From: Ursus arctos
Taxonomy: Eukaryota; Chordata; Mammalia; Carnivora; Ursidae
Direction of reading: 5' to 3'
NCBI RefSeq assembly: GCF_023065955.2
Contig: NW_026623008.1
Span: 21,758,001-21,822,000 of the forward strand
DNA length: 64,000 bases
The notes below the pieces were generated by a model. It worked only from the letters and a program-made list of their open reading frames with translations, did not search any database and was not told the DNA's origin. This document shows positions 1 to 10,454 of the stretch, piece after piece. Numbering within the stretch: the stretch's first letter is position 1; each line of letters begins with the position of its first letter. A program made the translations under genes and the position numbers.

Positions 1-1200
1 ATCTGATTAGACGTCCCCACGTCGTAGAGATCTGTGTCGCAGGGCAGGTGATTAGGAAGAACGACCTCCCTGCAAAGAGTTTAAACGTAATTTTCGTTCC
101 CTGATCTAGAAACCAAATACAGGAGAGTGGGCTTTCTGCCCTCTCCCCCATCCTGTCCCCTGCCTGCCACCAGCTGAGGACCAGAGAGCTCCCCGAGAAG
201 TGGCACCAGCTCAGACAGAGGGTCGGGCTCCACCCGCACGGTGACGGTCACGGACAACTCGGGACGGCCATGTGCTCACCTGACACGCACATGCACAGAC
301 ACGCAGACACAGGCACGTGCACACACCATCTCACCGGGATGCTGCGTGTGACCTGCAGGAGCCCCCGGTTAGTCTGGCTCTGCCGCTAACTGGCTGCGCA
401 AGCTCTGGCACTTTCTCTGGGCCTGTGTCCCGCCTACAGCCGTGACAGCTGTCATGGATCTGGGGGCTCCTTCCGGCCGGGGAAGCTTGGGGTTTGCTTT
501 CCTGCCTCAGCCTCTCTCTTTCCAAAGCCAGGCTTACTGAGAACATGAGAGGTGGGGGGCAGCCCAGTAGAGTCCCCAAGTGACGCCCCGTGTCACGGGA
601 GGCTCCGTCAGTGCCCTGGCAGCGCCGCGTGTCCAGGGCCCGGGGGCAGGAGGGCTTCGCTGTCCCCACGCGAGGCCACCGCGCACCCATGTCTCACTGG
701 GGCCGTGGGGCTCCCAGCGGTGAGGGGTGGGACTTGTCACCCGGCGCCAGGCCCAGAGCCCAGCCTCGCCCACCGGCGTCCCAGGAGCAGCGGCTCCGTC
801 TGTTCCCGAGTGTTTCTAGAGAATCCGGCTGGCTGGCGAGGGAAGGCGGGAGGAAAGAGCAGCTGGAGCCAGAGGGGAACATGCGTTAATCTATGCCCTG
901 CGCTCCTCAGGGCCAGCTGGGCCCTGGGGACAGTCTGGGGGAAGGCGGGGTCGGAAAGGGGCCTGGAGGCCAGGCTGGGAGCCAGCGGAGGTGGTGAGCA
1001 TGTCACCGAGGGGGGCAGGGCCCCTCCCATCTCTGAGGGGGGACCTAGGGGCCCCACACGTCTCGAGGGCCCTGCCCTGCTGCTCCCTGTCCTGCCCCCT
1101 GCTCTGCGTAGCTGTGGCCACCCCAGCCCCCATGTCTGACCAGACAGCTCAGGCTAGAGCACCAGGCCTCCCCCAGCCGAGGGGGTTAGACAGTTCCGGG
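1..1200. other. GC-rich single-copy DNA, no gene seen
   Basis: I see no recognisable repeat or gene here. A stretch rich in alternating purine-pyrimidine (CACGCACATGCACAG type) lies at about 280-325. Open frames of 80-195 codons run on both strands and overlap one another between about 330 and 1140. None has a recognisable domain, and their overlap is what high GC content alone produces. Confidence 0.6.
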
Positions 1201-1208
1201 GGCAGTAA

Positions 1209-1230
1209 TGGGGGTGGGGGTGGGGGTGGC
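1209..1230 (+). repeat. G-rich simple repeat (GGGGGT)n
   Basis: Three G5 tracts separated by single T residues are followed by GG. This is a short G-quadruplex-prone simple repeat. Confidence 0.75.
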
Positions 1231-1231
1231 A

Positions 1232-1335
1232 TCTGGCCTGGGTTTGCATCTCAGCCACGGACTCACTGTGGGACCTGAACCGCCTTTCCTGTCTCTGGGC
1301 CTGGGGTCATCATCCCCCCAACAGGGTGAGGAGCC
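1232..1335 (+). mobile_element. Worn MIR SINE fragment
   Basis: The order of phrases matches MIR: a GGGTTTGCATCTCAGC-like box, then CTCACTGTGGGACCT, then TGTCTCTGGGCCT. MIR is an ancient tRNA-derived SINE found across mammals. The match is weak and the ends are uncertain. Confidence 0.45.
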
Positions 1336-1579
1336 TGCCCAGACTCCACGTGGGCTGACCGGGCCCGGGGACATCTGCAGGTGCTCAGCGGGTGTTTATT
1401 CACACCCTCTCTGTGGCCCCCACAGTGCCTGCCCCAAGCCAGCGCCCCGTAAATATCGACTAACCTGGAGACATAATGAGATGAGCTGATGTTTGGGTCT
1501 GGGCCTCACAGCACAAAATCTAAAACTGGGTTGGGCAGTGAAACAACCAGAGGGCCAGCTGGGTGGAGCCATGAGAGGT

Positions 1580-1705
1580 ATGGTTATGAGACATCAGGGA
1601 AGACTTCCTGGAGGAGGCAGCCCTTGGGCTGTGTAGGATTTGGATAGAGGAGGGGAGACTGCTTGTGCAAAAGCAGGGAGGTAGGAGGTGAGGAGTGAAG
1701 GTGAG
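1580..1705 (-). mobile_element. L2 fragment, antisense
   Basis: CAGGGAAGACTTCCTGGAGG followed downstream by CTTGTGCAAAAGCAGGGAGG is the antisense form of the L2 stretch that reads TTGCACA...CCTCAGAGAGGCCTTCCCTG. It is an old LINE fragment without coding capacity. Confidence 0.55.
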
Positions 1706-1984
1706 ACCTCTCTCTCGTGTCGTGAGGCTGGCCCTGGGCAGTGTGTGTGTGTGTGGGGGGGGAGTCCTAGCACAGTGCTGGGCTCCCAGGGGGTGCTGGG
1801 TAACAGGGGCTTCCTCCCCTCTGTCAGCCCACCCAGGTCAACTGCTCTCCTGTCCCCAGGGCTGGTCTCCCCACCTGTCACATGTGCCCCAGTGGGGAGC
1901 AGGCTTCAGTGCGGTGGCCTGGGGGACACGGACATGTCAGTCCTCTCGGGGAACACCACCAGGCTCTGCTTGCTGTAAAACACA

Positions 1985-2110
1985 GACCCTAGAACCTCCG
2001 AGCTGGGAGGCCCATCCAGCCCCTCCACCCTGTAGGAACCCAGCACAGAGAGGTTCAGGAAGTGGCCCAAAGTCACTCAGCTGCCAGGGTGGGTCCCCCA
2101 GTGCTTAGCT
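1985..2110 (-). mobile_element. MIR-like ancient mammalian repeat
   Basis: The segment has GAGCTGGGAGGCCCATCCAG, then CACAGAGAGGTTCAGGAAGT, then GGCCCAAAGTCACTCAGCTG. This is the usual layout of antisense MIR-type repeats (gaggaaactgaggcccagagag...ggtcacacagc). The exact family is uncertain. Confidence 0.5.
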
Positions 2111-2880
2111 CTCTGTCCAATCTGGGAGAGGGTCCTCTGTCTACAAACACGTGACTGAGTGATTCAAGTGTCAAGGATTCCTTTTTTCCCTGCCCTCACA
2201 CCCACCCACTCACACGTAATCTAGGAAGAGCTGGGAAATGAGACCCCGGGGCTCCTGAGAGTCCAGGCCAGTAATCTGTGGCCCCATCCGCCGAGGCCTG
2301 TGCCTGCGCCAGGAAGGGGAGGGTTAAGCCCTGAGCAGCCCTTCCTGGTTGGCGTTTTACTTGCAGTTTCTAAAGGCCATCAGGAGCCCCACGGAGCAAA
2401 TGTTTTCTGTCTTAATGATACTGCTGCAGATTAAGGAGGGGCCCATCTCCCAGAGACCATTAAAGAGACGCCATCCACTACCCAGAATGGTCTGGCCTAG
2501 CAGCTGGAATAACTTTCCCAGAGATCTGGGTGGAGGAGGGGTCCTCTCTTCCCTGCTGGCATCAAATCCTGCCTGGTTCCCTGGGTCCAGGATCTGGGGA
2601 TGGGCAGGATGTCAAGTACGGGGCTGGGAGGACGCTGAGACAGGCTGAGGCTCAGTTCGACGTGCAAAAAAATCAGGTGATCACCACTGGCCTCATTGTG
2701 CTGTATTGTGTTAAAGGTTGGCTTGGACAGGGAAGCTGTCTCCTTTCATCTTCAGATGGGGGGCCTTTGGGAGCCCACCATGGATAATCCCATATGCAGT
2801 GTTAGCCAAGTTTTCTCCTCTGTACTCAGGGTAGGAGGTTAGCATCCATGTCTTGCCTCTGGAACTTTGGAAAAATGGCT
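2110..2880. other. Single-copy DNA, mildly conserved-looking near 2340-2510
   Basis: I recognise no repeat family. The part at 2340-2510 is balanced in composition, with motifs such as TTAATGATA, CTGCAGATTAAGG and CATTAAAGAG, and could be a conserved non-coding element. No gene is supported. Confidence 0.4.
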
Positions 2881-2894
2881 TTCCTAACAATGAC

Positions 2895-3085
2895 CACAAC
2901 TCGCATTGCTTGAGCACCTACTATGTGCTCAGCTTATCCAAAACTTCCATCCGAACTCTCAATTAATCTTCAGCGAGCAGGTGTTTGTGTGTCCATTTTG
3001 TATATAAGAGGACAGGCTCAGAGATACAGGGGAAGACCCAGGCCAAGCTCACCGAGCAGCAGAATGAAGTCAAGCCCAGATGTGT
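2895..3085 (-). mobile_element. MIR fragment, antisense
   Basis: TTGAGCACCTACTATGTGCT is followed by a GAGGACAGGCTCAGAGATAC block and a trailing segment ending near AAGTCAAGCCCAGATG. This is the antisense MIR layout, strongly decayed. Confidence 0.6.
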
Positions 3086-3129
3086 CTGCCCCAAAGCTCA
3101 TGTTTCTTTCTATTGTATGAGACACGACC

Positions 3130-3225
3130 TACGAGCTTCAGTTTTTTCACCTGTAAGATGGGAGCACTGTATGTGCCTCGTATATCTCAGAGGGCTGGAT
3201 AGTGTGGATGAGAAAGGCACCCTGT
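3130..3225 (+). mobile_element. MIR fragment, sense
   Basis: CTTCAGTTTTTTCACCTGTA and AGATGGGAGCACTGTATGTG match the central MIR core (CTCAGTTTCCTCATCTGTAAAATGGG). The fragment is short and decayed. Confidence 0.6.
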
Positions 3226-3242
3226 ACACGGAAGGGGTATTG

Positions 3243-3298
3243 GACACACGCACACGTGCGCACGTGCGTGCACACACACACACACACACACTCACATG
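3243..3298. repeat. Alternating purine-pyrimidine tract (CA/CG)
   Basis: An almost unbroken alternating purine-pyrimidine run combines CACACGTGCGCACGTGCGTG with a (CA)n run. Such runs can adopt Z-DNA. It is also a likely length-polymorphic microsatellite. Confidence 0.85.
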
Positions 3299-3439
3299 CA
3301 GAAGTTTGACGAGCCAGGATCCCATTACTGTTTTATTACAGTCTAGGAAGGAGGTCTCAAACTCAGAGGGTTTTCCAAGTCACAGAGACTTAACTATTTA
3401 CCCACCATCCTTGGGTAAATTTAGCGTCTCAAATGTGAA

Positions 3440-3850
3440 ACTGCCCTGATACTGAATTTAGGAGGATATAAATCCCACAGTAGGTACCATAAGACTTAAA
3501 AACCCTTACATGTTTTACCCAAACATTCCACCATCAGAAAGCACAGGGAAAGCTTAATACCCAGGTTTACAAACAAGCATGTTCACTGCGGTGTTGACAG
3601 TGATGGCCAACAATTGGGAACAACCCAAATGTCCAATAGCAGAATAGGTAGGTAAACGATTCGGGAATCCATAGGATGGAATATTACGAAGCCAGTAACA
3701 ATCATGACTGTGAAGCAGGTTTAGTGACTTGGGAATGAAGCTGGCATCACACCCTCCCCACGCAAGTATCCCTGCAGGTAAAATGACAGGGGATTTCTGT
3801 CTCTTCTGTTTATTTTTCTGCACTAAAGTAAGGCAGGTTATAAAAAGTAA
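3440..3850 (+). mobile_element. Old L1 (L1M-type) ORF2 3' fragment
   Basis: CAATTGGGAACAACCCAAAT, GTCCAATAGCAGAATAGG and GATGGAATATTACGAAG in this order match the sense strand of the L1 ORF2 3' end (usually TTGGAAACAACCCAAATGTCC). The reading frame is broken by many stops, so this is a dead fragment. Confidence 0.8.
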
Positions 3851-3919
3851 GCCCTACAATGCCCCTCTAAGCCCCACCGCCTCAGTTGTAGAGTATGTAC
3901 TGTAGAACATATTGTAAGT

Positions 3920-4240
3920 TTGCTCCATGTCCTGGAGCCTGTATTGGAAAGCAATCGATTTTTACATAGTGATCTTATATCCTGAAACTCTGCTGTACTC
4001 ACTTCCTAGTTTAAAGAGGTTCTATTTTTAATTTGAGATTCTGTGAGATCGTCTGTATAGACAATCATGTCATTTGCAAATAAAGACAGTTTTATTTCTT
4101 CTTTTCCAAACTGTATAGCTACTATTATTATTATTGTTATTATTCTTATTTTGTCTTATTGCACTAGCTAGGACTTCTAGTAGTCCTAAAAAAGTAGCAA
4201 GAGAGGACATCCTTGCCTTGTTTCCAGTCTCGGGGGAAAA
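3920..4240 (-). mobile_element. L1 ORF2 fragment, antisense
   Basis: GATCTTATATCCTGAAACTC, AATCATGTCATTTGCAAATA and the TTTATTTCTTCTTTTCC segment are antisense L1 reverse-transcriptase sequence. An internal (ATT)n run lies near 4125-4150. No open frame remains. Confidence 0.8.
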
Positions 4241-4618
4241 CGTCTGTGAGGGTGTTTCTAGAAGAGATTAGCAGCATTTGAATGAGTAGATTAAGTCAAG
4301 GAGATGCAGCTTCTCCAGTGTGGGTGGGCATCATCCAATCTACTGAGAGCAAAATAGAACAAAAAGGTGGAGGAAGAGTGGATTTGCTCTTTCTCTTCTT
4401 GAGCTGGGATTCACCTGCCTTTGGACATTAGAGCTGCTGGTTCTTGGACCTGGGACTCCAGGACATAGACCAGCAAGCAGCCTCCTGGTTCTCGGGACTT
4501 TGGACTTGGAGCGAATTTTACCACTGGCTTTCCAGCTTGCAGATGGCATATCCCAGCCTCCATAATGGTGCTAATTTCCATAATAAGTCTCCTCTTATAT
4601 GTCTCCATGTATCTTATT
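4240..4618. mobile_element. Interspersed repeat of unassigned class, left part
   Basis: GTGTTTCTAGAAGAGATTAG, GAATGAGTAGATTAAGTCAA, GGGCATCATCCAATC and a repetitive GGACCTGGGACTCCAGG/GGACTTTGGACTTGG core are familiar from a mammalian interspersed repeat whose right end reads TCTGCTTCTCTGGAGAACC. That end appears at 4850-4870, so a CAN SINE split the element. I cannot name the family with confidence. Confidence 0.6.
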
Positions 4619-4835
4619 TCTTTTAGTTTTTCTTTTTAGAGAAAGAGAGAGAGCAAGCACAGGGAGGGGGTGTGAGGAGAGAGGGGCAGAGGAAGAGGGA
4701 GAGAAAGAATCTTAAGCAGGGTCCATGCCCAGCACAGAGCCCCATGTGGGGCTTGATCTCATGACCCTGAGATCATGACCTGAGCCGAAATCAAGAGTCA
4801 GACACTTTAACCTACTGAGCCATCCAGGCATCCTT
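4619..4835 (-). mobile_element. CAN SINE (older subfamily), antisense
   Basis: The inverted SINE layout runs from a purine-rich GAGAGAGAGCAAGCACAGGG body, through CATGTGGGGCTTGATCTCAT and GAGATCATGACCTGAGCC, to the head near GAGCCATCCAGGCATCC. CCATGTATCTTATT (4605-4618) and CCATATATCTTATT (4836-4849) form a 14-bp target-site duplication with one mismatch. The host repeat continues on both sides. Confidence 0.93.
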
Positions 4836-4905
4836 CCATATATCTTATTGATTCTGCTTCTCTGGAGAACCTTCATACCCAATGGAGAGCACGGCTTCTC
4901 AGGCC
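4836..4905. mobile_element. Interspersed repeat of unassigned class, right end
   Basis: TATCTTATTGATTCTGCTTC and TCTGGAGAACCTTCATAC complete the element at 4240-4618 that the SINE interrupted. Confidence 0.55.
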
Positions 4906-4971
4906 AGTGACTACCCTTACTTCATTGCAGATGTAACATACTTACTTGCACTCACTACAAAATCATGATAA

Positions 4972-5162
4972 GGGCGCCTGGGTGGCTCAGTCAGCTAAGC
5001 ATCTGCCTTCAGTCCAGGTCATGATCTCAGGGTCCTGGGCTTGAGCCCCACATCAGGTTCCCTGTTCCGTGGGGAGTCTGCATCTCCTTCTCCCTCTGCC
5101 CCTCCCCACTGCTCATGCTCACTCTTTCTTTCAAATAAATAAATAAAATCCTTAAATTAAAA
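4972..5162 (+). mobile_element. CAN SINE, sense
   Basis: It starts with GGGCGCCTGGGTGGCTCAGT, carries CTTGAGCCCCACATCAGG and the CT-rich body, and ends in AAATAAATAAAATCC plus an A tail. The target-site duplication is AAATCATGATAA before and AAATCGTGATAA after (one mismatch). The GTCCAGGTCATGATCTCAGG variant places it in an older subfamily than the bear-type copies. Confidence 0.95.
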
Positions 5163-5184
5163 AAATCGTGATAAATATATATAT

Positions 5185-5925
5185 AACATAAAATTTACAA
5201 TTTTAGCCATTTTTCAGTGCGCAGTACGTTGACGTGAAATACATTCACATGGTTGAACAGCCAGCTCCATCGCCCATCTCCAGGAGGTTTTCATCCTCGC
5301 TGGCTGAAACTCCAAATGCATTAAACACGAGCTCCCCATTCTGACCATCGATCAGTCCCTGAAACCTCCATTCCACTTCCTGTCTTTATGAATCGGACCA
5401 TTCCGACTACCCCACGGAAGTGGGATCAAATAGTATTTGTCCTTCTGTAACTGGCTTCTTTCACGGAGCATCAAGCCTTCAAGATTATCCACATTGTAGC
5501 ATGGATCAGAATCTCCTTCCTTTTTAAGCCTGAATAATATTCCACTGTGTGGATATATCCTATTCTGCTTATCCGTTCATCTGTGGACGGACACTCGGGT
5601 TGCTCCCCGCTTTGGGCCGCTGTGAATAATCTTGCTGTGAATGTGGATGCTCAAATATCCAGTATCCCTACTTTTATTCTTTGGCGTATAGACGCAGAAC
5701 CAGAATTCCTGGATCATGTGGTAATTCTCTTTTTAATTTTTTCTAAGACCCACCATATTGTTTTCCCCAGGGGCTGTCCCGCTTTCCTAGCAGGAATGCA
5801 AAGGGTTCCAATTTCTCCACATCCTTGCCACTATTTGTTGTGTTTATTTTCCATTTTTTAAAAAAATATATATATAATAACCATCCTGATGGGTGTGAAG
5901 TGGTACCTGGTACTCACTGAGTGTT
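5185..5925 (-). mobile_element. L1M 3' end (3' UTR plus ORF2), antisense
   Basis: It opens with ATAACATAAAATTTACAATT, a typical antisense L1M 3' UTR. It then passes through AATAATATTCCACTGTGTGG, CATCTGTGGACGGACACTCG and TGGATCATGTGGTAATTC to GATGGGTGTGAAGTGGTACC. That is the standard antisense order from L1 3' UTR into ORF2. The frame is broken. Confidence 0.88.
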
Positions 5926-5929
5926 GCTG

Positions 5930-6305
5930 AATGCCCGCCCATCCCGGGTCCACTGGGCTTCTGTGCCCAGGCGGCACTGTGCACATTACACGTGGTTGGG
6001 GTGGGAAGGGTCAGCGGCATCTATCTAAGCCCAGCTCGGCTCAGCTTACATGTGTCTTCCCCATCACTGCGGGCTTCACTTGCCAAACAGAAGTTTGAAG
6101 ATAAAATGGTTATTTCAAAACAATGTCAACAAGGCAGTAAGCCAAGGGCGAGGTCCTGTGCCTTGCATAAAGCCCTGTGCCACGACACGGCCGATGTCAG
6201 AGAAAGACGCAGGTGGGGGCTGGGCAACACGTGGCCAATGGAGAAAATGAGAGAACAAGTCTCAGACGGGAGAAGATTTACTGCATGGGGTCCATACATG
6301 GCTAC
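5930..6305. other. Single-copy DNA between L1 fragments
   Basis: I recognise no repeat family or gene. Composition is mixed, with a moderately AT-rich patch at 6080-6130. Confidence 0.45.
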
Positions 6306-6309
6306 TGTG

Positions 6310-7040
6310 CTAAATGGATAAGAGACTGCTAAGAAATCACGAGGATAGCAACAAACAATAGAAAAATTAGAAAAAGACACAAACAGGCATTTCACAGAAG
6401 AAACCCAAAGGCCAGTCATCCTTTGAGAATACGTTTAGTTTCATTAGCAAGCAGCAAAATGAAAATTAGGAACACAGAGAGTCACCATTTTTACACCGAA
6501 TTCTGGCAAAATTTAGGAGCCTGACAAGTTTGGGCCTCGATGTGGAACAATGGAAACTCTTACATGTCACCCCTGGGGGCGGACAAGGTCACATCCACAT
6601 CATAAAACAATTGGGCGCTGTCTTCTAAATTTGAGCAAACATCGCCCCTCCCCCACCAGTCAGCAATTCCCTTTCCGGAATATACCCTCCGAGACCGTCC
6701 CGTGCAGGTGCGCCAGGAGACGTGTGCCCGACTGTTGACAGCACCTCTGTCTGTAGTAACCACCCAGCAAACACCCAAACAAAACGCATCTGGAAACAAC
6801 TGCTATCTCCAGAGAGGAGGAGGGACACACAAATTGTCATATGTCATACGGTGACAGGCCATGCATCAGCGAGATGGCCAACCGCAGGGCCACGCGTCTC
6901 CACCAGCACATCCAGAACCAACGTGGAGAGAAAAATTAAGGCACGGAAAATCCGCCCACGGTGAAGTCGTGTTTGTAAAGCTCACGCACAGGCTCAGCTG
7001 GACAGTCCTTGCGTGGTGACACAGACAGAACAGTCGAAGG
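6310..7040 (+). mobile_element. Old L1M ORF2/3' fragment, sense
   Basis: AAAAATTAGAAAAAGACACA, AACAGGCATTTCACAGAAGA, CATTAGCAAGCAGCAAAATG and TCTGTAGTAACCACCCAGC follow the order of decayed L1 ORF2 3' sequence on the plus strand. CpG-derived changes and stops are frequent. Confidence 0.7.
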
Positions 7041-7063
7041 ACAAAGAAAAGAGGGACAGGATA

Positions 7064-7275
7064 GGGACACCTGGGTGGCTCAGTCGTTAAGCATCTGCCT
7101 TCGGCTCAGGGCGTGATCCTGGTGTTCTGGGATCGAGCCCCACATCGGGCTCCCTGCTCTGCTGGGAGCCGGCTTCCTCCTCTCCCACTCCCCCTGCTTG
7201 TGTTCCCTCTCTTGCTGGCTGTCTCTCTCTCTGTCAAATAAATAAATAAAATCTTTAAATAAAAAAAAAGAAAAA
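7064..7275 (+). mobile_element. CAN SINE, sense
   Basis: The head GGGACACCTGGGTGGCTCAG, box GGATCGAGCCCCACATCGGG and tail AAATAAATAAAATC are all present. Flanks AGAAAAGAGGGACAGGAT and GAAAAAGAGGCACAGGAT form an imperfect target-site duplication. It carries the CGGCTCAGGGCGTGATCC variant. Confidence 0.95.
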
Positions 7276-7279
7276 GAAA

Positions 7280-7585
7280 AAGAGGCACAGGATGAACACA
7301 AAGCGCAGGGCCGTGGCCACCTCCGGGAGCCGGTGGAGGCTGCGCCCGGGGAGGGTCACCGCGGAGCCTCAGCTGTTTTGGAAACCTTCTACTTCCCAAG
7401 CTCCGCATCGTGACAGTTTATTTTATTACTGTGCTTCATCGGGTATACATTTGTTAGGGACTTAGCAGAGTAATAGGTGACAAACTCCCAGCGCAGGCCC
7501 AGCGCGCACCGATGACGGCAGCTAGGAAGGCCCGCACGCTTTCTCGAGTCCAGTGTGGCACCAAGGGGGTTTACACGTTCTTGTT
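7280..7585. other. Single-copy DNA
   Basis: A GC-rich patch with some CpG at 7300-7360 is followed by an AT-rich stretch at 7410-7480. Neither a repeat family nor a gene is recognisable. Confidence 0.45.
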
Positions 7586-7589
7586 TCAT

Positions 7590-7705
7590 CTTCACAGAAG
7601 GGCTACGATATTTACCCATTTTACAGGTGAGGACGCAGACACCCAGAGAGGGTAAGGGACTTGCCCTGGGTCCCGCAGCCAAGGCGGTCTGAGAAGCAAG
7701 CCCGG
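7590..7705 (-). mobile_element. MIR, antisense
   Basis: CCCATTTTACAGGTGAGGAC, CCAGAGAGGGTAAGGGACTT and GCCCTGGGTCCCGCAGCC match the antisense MIR core (cattttacagatgaggaaactg...ttgcccaaggtcacacagc). Confidence 0.8.
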
Positions 7706-9640
7706 GGGTAGACTCTAGGTGGCTCCCTCTCAGCCACCGTCTTCCTGCTGCTCACCAGCAGGTGCTCAGTAATGGCGAGGCCGCTGTGATCCCTGCTCAC
7801 CCAGCAGCCCTCCCCCACTCCCTGCCCCACCCGCAGGCTCTGGGATCACCCTCACCGTGGCCCAGGGCACAGCCAAAGACCTCTTTGGGGGCAGGTGAGG
7901 AGAAGCCTCTGTGACAGTGACCTTGACCATCGGCATCAGAGAGAAGGTGGAGGGGGCAGGAGGAAGGAGAGGGAGGGGAGGAGAGGGCAAGGGAATCAGG
8001 AGGATAAGAGGGTGCAGCAGGCTCTGATCACCCTGGGTGATCCGGGGCAGATGCGTGCCTCCCCCTGCCTTTTGCAGTGTCTGGCTTCCCACTACAGGCT
8101 GCACCCACAGGCCCGATGCCCAGGAGGAAACTCAGCCTCAGGGAAGGGGCTGGCAGCCCGCAGGACCCCTGCTCCCCTGACACCCGCCCCCGACCAGGAA
8201 GCAGCCCCGCTCATCTCCAGCCTCCTCTGTGCCCACCTGGCTGCTCTGACCACCTCAAGGGGACACAGGGCACCAGCAGTGATGGTCCCAGAAGGAGGAT
8301 GAGGATGGAAAGCCCTCCCCCTGCCAACCAGAGGCCCAGGATCAGCCCCGCCTCCCCTGGGGGCTGGAATACCTCTTCGTTCCAGGGTCTGTGGCCGCCT
8401 TTGCAGGCTGGTGGAGAGTACGAAGTGGGGAAGAGTCAGAGGCGATGGGAACCACCCGCTTTGCCTGTTAGGACCTGAGTCCCCACCTTCGGAGCTGTTC
8501 TCCCGGTGCACACAGACCTGTCCCTGGTCCCCAGCATGTGTTCTGTCTTCCAATCAGTCCCATCGCCTCGCCATCTCCTTATGATGCCAGGTAAATTCTC
8601 ACCTTATGCCGTTCCCCTGCTGGAAATTTCTTCCCTCTCCTCCCTGCCTTTCCAAATCCTGCCCATTTCCAGTGGGTGGGGGATGGAGAGGACACCTGGG
8701 CCTCCTAGGAAGGTGAATGTTGCCCCCCGTGCAGCATCTCAAGGATGGGGGACGGAGCCCATGCCGCATATCCTTGGCCTGGGGCCCTGTCAGCTCTCCC
8801 GGCCCTGCCTCAGCTTTCCTGTCTCCACCCTTCTCTCCCACTGTGGGAAAGGGGGAACGAGAGACACGGGACCCAGAGGCAGCATCTGGCTGCCATGACC
8901 TCATGGCCCGAGCACAATGGACCCCTTCATGGGCCTGCTCCAGGCCCCGCCAAGGCCCCTTCCGTGTCCACCCTCGGGAGGCCCTGGTGGGCCCTGCTGC
9001 ACAGCTGGGCAAAGGAGCCTTTGACGAGGTGGGCGTGTGGGACCAGCAGGGAAACCCTTCTCGACCCCAGGCCACCCTCTTCTCTTCCCACAGCCCTGGG
9101 TCCTCAGACTCCGCCTCCTTAGAGCCAGCGTGTCACGGTCCTACCTTGAAGGACTAAAGGGACCCAAGGCAGGAAGCCTCAGGGGGCTGACCTTTCCTGG
9201 GGACACAGTGCCACGGGGTCTTCTGCAGGCACAGGCGGGGTCGCCCTCCCCAGCCCTCGCAGGGCTGGACCCGCAGGCAGGAATCCAGGCAAGGGCTCTC
9301 TCCTGGGTCCTCCCAAACTTGTTCCCTCCTCCCAGTTAATGAGCTGGAAGCTTCCCAAATGAGGCTGCTTCATCATGTAATGTACCAGAACGCCTCAGAG
9401 GGAGAGCGGATGGGATAGGAGAGGAGATGAACAGGGGAGGGAGGAGGAATGCTGTCCCCCCCACTGCCTGACAGCCCTGGGGTCCGTCTACAGAATCACT
9501 GCCAGTGTGGACAGTAAGAGAAAGGAGAGGGCTCTCCCACATCTCTTTATCACTCTCTGTGAAAGCTTCCTTGCTCATGGGGTGTGAGGGGGTAAGCCCA
9601 GCCCCATCCCAGCCCCTGCCCCCGGCCTCTCCAGTGACGG
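7705..9640. other. GC-rich single-copy DNA, no gene seen
   Basis: No gene is supported. Overlapping open frames of 100-158 codons occur on both strands between 7766 and 9340 without recognisable domains. A possible sense L2 scrap (GCCGTTCCCCTGCTGGAAAT) lies near 8600-8680. A purine-rich GGAGGAAGGAGAGGGAGGGG patch lies near 7950-7990. Confidence 0.5.
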
Positions 9641-9950
9641 CAAGCTTACCCCCACCATCCAGTCCTGGCACTCCCCGAAATGATCCCTGTGTCCCTGCCT
9701 GCCTCCTGTTGCAATGGCCCCTGTTCCTCCTTGTGCGGCGCTGGGGCCGCCGTGCCCTCCTCACCGCCAGGCCTTTGCACGTGCTGTTCTGCTGCTTCTT
9801 TGTCTCCACTTCCCTTCTTGGACTCCCGCTGCCCCCTGAGCGGCTCCAGCCCAGCTCTGCCCTGTGCTATAAGCGACAGTTCTCTCCTCCCTCCTCCGCA
9901 CGGGACTGGGAGCCCCTCAGATCAGACTGGTTCCCCAGGATGCAGGATGC
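9640..9950 (+). mobile_element. L2 LINE fragment, sense
   Basis: GGCCTTTGCACGTGCTGTTC and the following TTCTTTGTCTCCACTTCCC match the L2 3' region (GCCTTTGCACATGCTGTTCCCTCTGCCTGG). Old and non-coding. Confidence 0.6.
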
Positions 9951-9957
9951 TGCCTGA

Positions 9958-10030
9958 CACCTTAACCAGCATTTATTGAGCGCTGACTGTGTACCGGGGA
10001 CTCCACTCAGCCCCTAACAGGCCTATATCA
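9958..10030 (-). mobile_element. MIR/L2 end fragment, antisense
   Basis: CAGCATTTATTGAGCGCTGA and CTGTGTACCGGGGACTCC match the antisense 3' end of MIR/L2 (AACATTTATTGAGCGCCTACTATGTGCCAGG). Confidence 0.6.
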
Positions 10031-10079
10031 ACCACCTGTCAAGGTCATCTTCAAGGACATATTGGAGAGAGTACAGCAT

Positions 10080-10300
10080 CGGGACTGGAAGCACAGACGT
10101 GAAGGCCAGGCCTGTTGGACTTGAATCCCGCTCTGCATTTGCTGGCTGGGTAAACCTTTACTAAGTTACGCCAGCGCTCTGGGCCTCAGTTTCTTTGTAT
10201 AAGATGGAGGAAGTAGTGACCGCACCTGTCTCACGGAGGTGTTGCTAGAGATTAGAGGCAGGAACACAGCCCCTTACCTACACTCAGTGCTATATGATGG
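10080..10300 (+). mobile_element. MIR, sense, near full length
   Basis: The order is GGACTTGAATCCCGCTCTGC, ACGCCAGCGCTCTGGGCCTC, AGTTTCTTTGTATAAGATGG and GTCTCACGGAGGTGTTGCTA. This follows MIR from its tRNA-like head through the core to the tail. Confidence 0.8.
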
Positions 10301-10454
10301 CAGCTCTTCGAATTATCCTCCCTTAGCCGACCTCTCCCTCGCTTTCTCCCCTCGCCTGTGCCAGCAAGCCTAATGGACTCAGGGAGCTCACATCCGTGCT
10401 TGTTTCCTAAAGGCTTGTATGCCAACCCCAGGGGGGTGCAAGGCTGCTCTCTAC

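Noticed and set aside
590..760. CpG island with gene promoter
   Set aside because: GC-rich, but CpG is only moderate and patchy by eye, and no first exon is recognisable.
331..1278. Cluster of 60-195-codon open frames on both strands
   Set aside because: They overlap in four or more frames in GC-rich DNA and show no domain, start context or splice pattern; low stop density explains them.
3554..3823. 89-codon minus-strand gene
   Set aside because: It is the antisense of an old L1 ORF2 fragment that lies on the plus strand.
7064..7275. tRNA gene at the SINE heads
   Set aside because: The tRNA-like box belongs to the CAN SINE (tRNA-Lys derived); there is no intact cloverleaf or acceptor end, and the same head occurs in ten other copies.
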